This document shows positions 1 to 3,944 of a stretch of DNA of 5,416 nucleotides, one piece after another (positions within the stretch are counted from its first letter, which is position 1; every line of letters starts with the position of its first letter). Both the position numbers and the translations under genes were made by a program. The notes beneath the pieces were generated by a model. The model was not told the origin of the DNA. It searched no databases and worked only from the letters and a program-made list of their open reading frames with translations. The stretch lies in NCBI GenBank assembly GCA_021798135.1, contig JAJZYI010000236.1, positions 1 through 5,416 on the forward strand, written 5' to 3'. The DNA is from Actinomycetes bacterium. Its GTDB lineage: Bacteria; Actinomycetota; Acidimicrobiia; Acidimicrobiales; UBA8190.

Positions 1-1345
1 GCGGGCTCCCCGCGGGCGGCTGGACCGGCGCCTCGGGGACGGTCGGCGGCGGCGCGGCCCGGCGCGGCGCGGCCGGCATGATGGCCGTGGCCTGCGGCGC
101 GGGCGCCAGCGCAGGGCCGTTCACCAGCCCGGACAGGCCGGCGACGGAGACGGTGCCGGCTACCAGGGTGGCGGTGCCCGCCGCCCAGGCGGTCCGGCTC
201 ACCGAGGCCAGGGTGCGCTCGTGGCGCAGCTCGTCCCACGCGTGCCGGGTCCGGCCCCACATCCGCCCGAGCGCGCCGTGGCGCACCGGCTGCTCCACGA
301 AGCGCCAGGACAGGGCGGCCAGGACGATGCTCGCCCCCACCTGTGCCGTGGCGCGCCACGCGTCCGGGCCGGCGTCGACGGGGGTGGTGAGCACGATCAC
401 CGGGTAGTGCCACAGGTAGATGCCGTACGACCGCACGCCGATCCACCGCAGCGGCCCCACCCCGAGCGCCCGGTGGAGCCAGGACCCCCCGTGGACGGTG
501 GCGGCGATGACCACCGCGGTGAGGACGGCCAGCAGCGCCATGCCGCCCTGGTAGAGGAACGGGTCGTACTGGCCGACCTGCCAGAACATGACGAGGATGC
601 CGGCGAGCGACACGATCCCGCCGACCTGCAGGGCGCGCGCCCCTGCCGGCGGCAGGGGCCGGCTGGCCCGGGAGCGGGGCCACACCAGGGCCAGGGCCAC
701 CCCGACCAGCAGGGCGAAGGCCCGGGTGTCGGTGCCGTCGTACACACGGGTCGGGTCGCCGTTGGGCGAGTACAGGAGCGCCATCTCGACGGCTGAGGCG
801 ACGGCGAGGGCCAGGACGGCCCCGACGAGCACGCGGCGCGAGCGGAGGCGGTGCAGCCCCACCAGCAGCAGCGCCGGCGCCACCAGGTAGAACTGCTCCT
901 CGATGGCCAGGGACCACAGGTGGCCGAGCGGGGACGGCGGGCCGAAGCGGGCGAAGTACGACACGTGGTGGAAGATGAACCACCAGTTGCTGAGGTAGAG
1001 CAGGACCGACGGCAGGTCGCTGCGGAGCTGGGCGAGCTCGATCCGGTCGAACAGGGTCACCCAGGTGGCCGTGGCCAGCAGCATGACGCCGAGGGCCGGG
1101 AGCAGGCGCCGGGCGCGCCGGGCCCAGAACCGACGGAAGCCGATGCCGCCCGTCCGCCGGTGCTCGGCGACGAGCAGGTCGGTGATGAGGTAGCCGGAGA
1201 GCACGAAGAACACCCCGACGCCGAGCAGGCCGCCGGGCACCGCGCCCACCCCGAGGTGGTACGCGATGACGGCGAGCACGGCGATGGCCCGGATGCCGTC
1301 CAGGCCGGCCAGGTACGTGCCGGTGCCCTCGACCGGCTCAGGCAC
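1..1345 (-). CDS. OafA/YrhL-type acyltransferase-3 membrane protein, probable SGNH fusion (3' end outside window)
   Basis: This is an integral membrane O-acyltransferase of the acyltransferase-3 family. Members transfer acetyl or other acyl groups from a cytoplasmic acyl-CoA to surface glycans, lipids or wall polymers; the substrate here cannot be told. 448 codons are visible. The N-terminus has the family opening YLAGLDGIRAIAVLAVIAYH (residues 11-30, with conserved Arg19 and His30), then FFVLSGYLITD (46-56), an Arg-rich loop (FRRFWARRARRLLP), WSLAIEEQFYL (144-154) and the closing RFVEQPVR motif (Glu351, Pro353, Arg355). Many hydrophobic helices lie between. After residue 355 come a cytosolic basic stretch, one more hydrophobic helix near 383-402, and a Pro/Ala-rich linker still open at the window edge. 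That layout is typical of fusions carrying a periplasmic SGNH esterase-like domain, which is inferred and not seen. GTG 1345 was chosen because it lies ten codons before the conserved YLxGLDGxRA block. No in-frame ATG or GTG lies in the next ~95 bp upstream, and the Shine-Dalgarno signal is weak. It is divergent from the propeller gene. Confidence 0.93.
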   Translation of the reverse strand, partial: MPEPVEGTGTYLAGLDGIRAIAVLAVIAYHLGVGAVPGGLLGVGVFFVLSGYLITDLLVAEHRRTGGIGFRRFWARRARRLLPALGVMLLATATWVTLFDRIELAQLRSDLPSVLLYLSNWWFIFHHVSYFARFGPPSPLGHLWSLAIEEQFYLVAPALLLVGLHRLRSRRVLVGAVLALAVASAVEMALLYSPNGDPTRVYDGTDTRAFALLVGVALALVWPRSRASRPLPPAGARALQVGGIVSLAGILVMFWQVGQYDPFLYQGGMALLAVLTAVVIAATVHGGSWLHRALGVGPLRWIGVRSYGIYLWHYPVIVLTTPVDAGPDAWRATAQVGASIVLAALSWRFVEQPVRHGALGRMWGRTRHAWDELRHERTLASVSRTAWAAGTATLVAGTVSVAGLSGLVNGPALAPAPQATAIMPAAPRRAAPPPTVPEAPVQPPAGSP

Positions 1346-1621
1346 GGGACCGTCGACCCCGGCGCTCCGCCGCGCCGCCGACGCGGCCGGCGTCGTGCGT
1401 CGCCGTTCCCCAGGCCCCCGCAGTACCTGCCGTCATGCCCTCGCCGTTTCGTCCCCGGGCCGCTCGTCGCGCCCGTCCCTACGCTGCCAGTCCCGCACCC
1501 GTTGCGCACGTCGCAGCCGCGCCCGACGGGCGTGAGCCGGCCTGTCGCCGGCCACGCCGGTGACGCCCGACCGGCCGGACCGGTTCCCGCCCGGTGGCTC
1601 GCGGCGGCGTACCATCGCGGC
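1346..1621. other. Divergent intergenic region between acyltransferase and propeller genes
   Basis: These 276 bp separate two divergently oriented genes and must hold promoters for both unless the acyltransferase start lies further upstream. The only convincing promoter element is the -10 hexamer ahead of the rightward gene, listed separately. Several CCGG-rich inverted repeats are present, for example GCCGGC at 1536-1541 and 1547-1552, and ACCGG/CCGGT at 1579-1583 and 1591-1595. Such short GC-only repeats are expected by chance here. On the minus strand a 32-codon ORF starting ATG 1436 ends in a TGA (1338-1340) that overlaps the GTG start of the acyltransferase. It has no properly spaced ribosome site and is not called as a gene. 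No RNA gene was recognised. Confidence 0.5.
1610..1615 (+). promoter_or_regulatory. Probable -10 element (TACCAT) for a leaderless transcript
   Basis: TACCAT fits the actinobacterial -10 pattern TANNNT. It ends six bases before the GTG at 1622, so transcription would start at or within a base of the start codon. This is the usual geometry of leaderless mRNAs in actinobacteria, and it agrees with the lack of a Shine-Dalgarno sequence in front of that GTG. No clear -35 hexamer is visible; TTCCCG at 1584-1589 is too far upstream at 20 bp and a poor match. The inference rests on spacing and on the rarity of A/T runs in this region. Confidence 0.5.
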
Positions 1622-2770
1622 GTGGCCCACGACCGGCGGCGGCCAGGACGGCGGTCCCCCCTGAAGGTGGCGGTCGGTGGGGTGGTGGTGCTCGTGGCCC
1701 TGGCGTCGGTGGCGGTCGTGGTGGCGGCGCACCTGCACCGCGGAGGGCCGGCGGCCGTCCGCAGCGCCCGACCGCAGGCGGCGCACGCGGCGTCGCCGGG
1801 GTCGACGGCTGGGTCGACGGCGGGGTCGAGCGGCCCGACCGGCCCCTCCTCGACCGCCGGCACGCCGACCTCGACGGCACCCTCCGCGCCGGCGTGGTCG
1901 GCGCCGGCGCTCGTCGACCCGTTCGGCCACCTCTCCTCGCTGTCGTGCGCCTCGCCGTCGTTCTGCATGGGGCTGGACGCCGACCTCCACGGGTCCTATC
2001 TGTTCGCCGGAGGGGCGTGGTCGCGCGTGGCGATGCCGGGCGGCGCCTACCTGGGAGCGGTGAGCTGTCCCACCGCCGGCTCCTGCGTCGCCGTCGACGC
2101 CAACGCTCACCTGTGGACCTACGCGGACGGCGCGTGGTCGCACGCGTCGTCCCTGCGAGCCGAGCCGGTCGCCTCCAACCTGACGTCGATCTCGTGCGCG
2201 ACGCCGGCGTCATGCATGGTCGGGACGACGGGGGGCGAGGTCCTCGGGCTCTCGCGAGGCGTCCTGGTCCGCAGCTGGAAGCTCGCGCAGGAGCCGTTCG
2301 GCGGCGTGGCGTGCCCGACCTCGGCGTTCTGCGTCGCGGTGAGCGGCGACGAGGCGTTCACCTATGCCGGAGGGACCTGGTCGCGTGGCGTGCCGCTCGA
2401 CCACCCCCGGTCGCAGGCCCAGCGGTACGCCCACTTCCTCGACGCCGTGGCGTGCTCGTCGCCGTCGTTCTGCGTGGCGGTCGACTCCAGCGGCGACGCC
2501 TTCACGGACGCCGCCGGACAGTGGTCCGCGGGCGTGATGGTCGCCGGCGTCGGCCTGGCGTCGGTGTCGTGCCCGGCGGCCGGCCGCTGCATGGCGCTCG
2601 GATCGGACGGCGAGGCGTTCCATCTCAGCGGCGGCAGCTGGTCGTCGGCCACGCCGGCCGCGTCCGGCGCCGGTGACCCGACCACCCTGTCGGTGGCCGT
2701 CTCGTGCCCCCTCGCCACGTGGTGCGCGGCCACCGACGCCGGCCACGTGGCCACGTACGCTTCGCCGTAG
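1622..2770 (+). CDS. Membrane-anchored extracellular seven-repeat Cys-pair beta-propeller-like protein
   Basis: This 382-residue protein has no function I can name. Residues 1-15 are basic (HDRRRPGRRS). Residues 16-36 are one strong hydrophobic helix with no clear cleavage site, suggesting an uncleaved signal anchor. Residues 41-90 are a Ser/Thr/Ala/Gly/Pro linker. Residues 91-382 hold seven repeats of about 40 residues with the pattern VSCPxxxxCxAVDxxGxxxTYxxGxWS. All fourteen cysteines form seven C-x5-C pairs, starting at 109, 149, 192, 231, 278, 317 and 362, which suggests disulfides outside the cell. Blade-end Trp residues are at 92, 133, 172, 219, 253, 301 and 340. The first Trp precedes the first Cys pair and the last repeat lacks one, as expected of a ring closed by the N-terminal strand. 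Similar SC-x5-C repeats are familiar in uncharacterised actinobacterial exported proteins. The frame stays open far upstream, antisense to the acyltransferase. GTG 1622 was chosen because the basic-hydrophobic anchor begins there and a -10 element sits just upstream. A scaffold or ligand-binding surface role is conjecture. Confidence 0.88.
   Translation: MAHDRRRPGRRSPLKVAVGGVVVLVALASVAVVVAAHLHRGGPAAVRSARPQAAHAASPGSTAGSTAGSSGPTGPSSTAGTPTSTAPSAPAWSAPALVDPFGHLSSLSCASPSFCMGLDADLHGSYLFAGGAWSRVAMPGGAYLGAVSCPTAGSCVAVDANAHLWTYADGAWSHASSLRAEPVASNLTSISCATPASCMVGTTGGEVLGLSRGVLVRSWKLAQEPFGGVACPTSAFCVAVSGDEAFTYAGGTWSRGVPLDHPRSQAQRYAHFLDAVACSSPSFCVAVDSSGDAFTDAAGQWSAGVMVAGVGLASVSCPAAGRCMALGSDGEAFHLSGGSWSSATPAASGAGDPTTLSVAVSCPLATWCAATDAGHVATYASP
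1799..1834 (+). repeat. Three 12-bp tandem repeats encoding Gly-Ser-Thr-Ala linker
   Basis: The unit GGGTCGACGGCK occurs at 1799-1810 and 1811-1822, followed by a diverged third copy at 1823-1834. It is in frame and encodes GSTA-GSTA-GSSG in the flexible linker between the membrane anchor and the propeller. A 12-bp in-frame unit could expand or contract by slippage and change the linker length without breaking the gene. Confidence 0.7.
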
Positions 2771-2832
2771 GCCGGCGGTCCGGCTGCGCTCCTCGCCGCA
2801 GGCCGGCGGCGCGGCCGCGTGCGCATCGCCGC
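2769..2832 (+). repeat. Imperfect 31/33-bp tandem duplication at the end of the propeller gene
   Basis: A unit starting AGGCCGGCGG at 2769 recurs at 2800. By hand alignment, about 26 of 31 positions match, with a 2-base insertion in the second copy; both copies end in TCGCCGC. The first copy begins inside the TAG stop codon. The segment can also fold CGCCGC (2794-2799) against GCGGCG (2806-2811) around a 6-base loop, which might act in transcript ending, but no T-run follows. The duplication is visible directly; any role is unknown. Confidence 0.5.
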
Positions 2833-2962
2833 CGACAGGTGAGACGCGCTGGCACGGCCACCGCGCAGGGGGAGGCTGGAGCGCCATGTGGCAGCGCCGG
2901 TGTCAGGAGTGTGCCGGCACGCGCCCGCCGGTACGCCGCCGGCCCTCGTTCACGGCGAGAAC

Positions 2963-2985
2963 GGGGAAATTGGCCATTTCGTCCC
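2963..2985. promoter_or_regulatory. AT-rich inverted repeat adjoining the sigma-28-like -35 element
   Basis: GAAAT (2966-2970) and ATTTC (2976-2980) are perfect inverted arms around TGGCC. They extend to GGG (2963-2965) and CCC (2983-2985) if a two-base bulge is allowed. The run GAAATTGGCCATTT is among the most AT-rich stretches in the window and lies directly upstream of the -35 element. This position suits an activator site or UP-like element. It is an inference from position and symmetry; no regulator family is identified. Confidence 0.4.
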
Positions 2986-3012
2986 TCAAGGGCGGGTCGA
3001 CCCTGCCGATAC
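2986..3012 (+). promoter_or_regulatory. Sigma-28 family (FliA/WhiG/SigD-type) promoter
   Basis: TCAA at 2986-2989 is followed by exactly 15 bases and then GCCGATAC at 3005-3012. The known consensus of the FliA/SigD/WhiG group is TAAA-N15-GCCGATAA, so the -10 octamer matches at 7 of 8 positions, the -35 tetramer at 3 of 4, and the spacing is exact. The predicted start of transcription is near 3018-3020, giving a leader of about 110 bases to the ATG at 3131. The spacer contains a perfect 10-bp palindrome, GGGTCGACCC (2994-3003), between the two promoter elements, which may be an operator or chance. Confidence 0.62.
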
Positions 3013-3117
3013 CACGCAGGGTGACGGGCAGCGCTCACGACGCGCACGCCCGGACCCGTACGCGCCGTCGGCTCCCTGCCTCGCGCCGGCCGACGCGACA
3101 GCGCAACCGGCTACCAC

Positions 3118-3124
3118 GAAGGGA
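3118..3124 (+). promoter_or_regulatory. Ribosome binding site of the secreted beta-rich protein gene
   Basis: GAAGGGA lies six bases ahead of ATG 3131, a good Shine-Dalgarno position. It decides the start in favour of 3131 over the in-frame GTG at 2888. The ATG at 3124 is in another frame and overlaps the site itself. Confidence 0.7.
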
Positions 3125-3130
3125 TGGACC

Positions 3131-3841
3131 ATGGAGCCTCGCAGCCGCCGAACCCTGCCCGGGACCGCACGCCGAGCTGCCGTCACCGGTGCCGCTGCCG
3201 CCGGTGCCGCCGTCGCCGCGGCGGTGCTGGCGGGCGGCACGGCGTGGGCCGCCGGCAGCGGCTACGGCCCCACGCCGGGCAGCACCACGCCGGTACCCGG
3301 TGGCTTCACGACGGTGGTCACCAGCCAGACCGTGCCGACCTCCGGCGGTTCGGTGCAGGGATCGGTCGGTCCCGAGCACTTCGCGCTGGACGTGCCCAGC
3401 GGCGACTTCCCGTCGCCCGTCCAGATCACCGTCACCACCCCGGCCGTCGGCCAGATCCCCCATGGCGTCACCGGCATCGACATCAGCTTCGCCGTCGGCG
3501 GCCAGTCCCTCACCGGCACCCTCACCAAGCCGGTGACGCTGACCATCGACAACAGCGGCATCACGGCGACGGACGTCGTCGAGATCTGGAACGGCACCGC
3601 CTTCGTCCCCTACGGGCAGGCCACCACGGGCAACGGATCGGTGACGATCACGTTCAACCAGGACCCGGTGTTCGAGGTCGTGAGCCCGGCCAACGCGGCG
3701 GCCGCCACCGTGCCGAACGCCACCACCGTGCACACCGGCGTGCCGGTGCTCGGCGAGAGCCTGCTCGCGGTGGCGCTCGCGGGGCTCGGGGCCGCGGGGC
3801 TCCTCGCGCTGCGGCGTCGTTCGAGCCGGGCGGCGAGCTAG
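3131..3841 (+). CDS. Secreted beta-rich protein with signal peptide and C-terminal surface-anchor tail
   Basis: This is a 236-residue exported protein that I cannot assign to a named family. The N-terminus is basic (RSRR, then RR at 14-15), followed by an Ala/Gly/Val hydrophobic core (16-36) and a signal peptidase I-like site A-W-A (38-40), giving a mature start near Ala41. A short Gly/Pro/Ser/Thr segment leads to a beta-rich domain at about 59-184, including GGSV (72-75), ALDVPSGDFPSPVQITVT (85-102) and VVEIWNGTAFVPYG (149-162). The pattern 'GG-V ... hydrophobic-P-G-x-F-x-x-P-hydrophobic-x-V' loosely resembles ZU5/Ig-like sandwiches. There are no cysteines. The tail has TTVHTG (198-203), a hydrophobic helix (204-227) and RRRSSRAAS, the layout of a sortase-type sorting signal, though VHTG departs from LPxTG and LAxTG. 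It may simply be a membrane anchor. The likely promoter is the sigma-28-type element upstream, which would suggest co-expression with motility or sporulation genes. Adhesin or wall-structural roles are guesses. Confidence 0.85.
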   Translation: MEPRSRRTLPGTARRAAVTGAAAAGAAVAAAVLAGGTAWAAGSGYGPTPGSTTPVPGGFTTVVTSQTVPTSGGSVQGSVGPEHFALDVPSGDFPSPVQITVTTPAVGQIPHGVTGIDISFAVGGQSLTGTLTKPVTLTIDNSGITATDVVEIWNGTAFVPYGQATTGNGSVTITFNQDPVFEVVSPANAAAATVPNATTVHTGVPVLGESLLAVALAGLGAAGLLALRRRSSRAAS

Positions 3842-3944
3842 CCGTGCTGCAGGTCAGTCACGCGGCCGCCGGCGGCGTCGTCGCCGGCGAGCCCGGTGGT
3901 CGCCACCTCGCGGCGCACCGTCCAGTGGCGGCGCCGGCACGCTG
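3842..3944 (+). other. Short spacer with possible hairpin between surface protein and GT-C genes
   Basis: This 103-bp gap contains an 8-bp perfect inverted repeat, CGCCGGCG at 3867-3874 and 3882-3889, with a 7-base loop. It could be a weak intrinsic terminator, but there is no T-run after it, and stems of this kind are common by chance at this base composition. No promoter was recognised, so readthrough into the next gene is possible. Confidence 0.3.

Larger units (their letters stand above)
2771..3130. other. 360-bp intergenic region upstream of the secreted beta-rich protein
   Basis: This gap holds, in order, the tandem duplication just after the propeller stop codon, a GC-rich stretch, an AT-rich inverted repeat (2963-2985), a sigma-28-like promoter (2986-3012), a presumed 5' untranslated region of about 110 bases, and a Shine-Dalgarno site at 3118-3124. 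The downstream reading frame stays open back to a GTG at 2888. That extension would put 81 low-complexity residues ahead of a clean signal peptide and would run across the promoter, so the gap is treated as non-coding. No tRNA or riboswitch core was recognised. Confidence 0.6.

Noticed and set aside
30..80. GC-only repeat-like run (GGCGCGGC units) near the left edge
   Set aside because: It reads in frame as the Ala/Pro/Arg linker of the acyltransferase and needs no other explanation.
221..796. Long plus-strand frames across the acyltransferase gene
   Set aside because: They encode Pro/Arg/His-rich strings without domains and lie opposite a gene with unmistakable acyltransferase-3 motifs.
1338..1436. 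A 32-codon minus-strand ORF whose TGA overlaps the GTG start of the acyltransferase, suggesting translational coupling
   Set aside because: The GAGGG before its ATG is only one base away, too close for a normal ribosome site, and the peptide is low-complexity Ala/Gly/Arg. Overlap by chance is plausible.
851..1621. Upstream extension of the propeller gene reading frame, giving a 639-residue protein
   Set aside because: The extra 257 codons are low-complexity sequence, mostly antisense to the acyltransferase, and lie ahead of a clean basic-hydrophobic membrane anchor that begins at GTG 1622.
2960..3015. Possible cyclic-di-GMP riboswitch ahead of the surface protein gene
   Set aside because: The conserved GEMM core and tetraloop receptor elements are absent. 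The GCCGATA that prompted the idea is better explained as a sigma-28-type -10 element.
3021..3039. GTGA-N10-TCAC inverted repeat as a CRP-like site
   Set aside because: CRP-family sites need about six bases between half-sites; ten bases and 4-bp arms are not convincing.
2888..3130. GTG 2888 as an earlier start of the secreted beta-rich protein, with a GGAG six bases ahead
   Set aside because: It would bury the signal peptide behind 81 low-complexity residues and run through the sigma-28-like promoter. ATG 3131 has a better ribosome site and a proper signal peptide.
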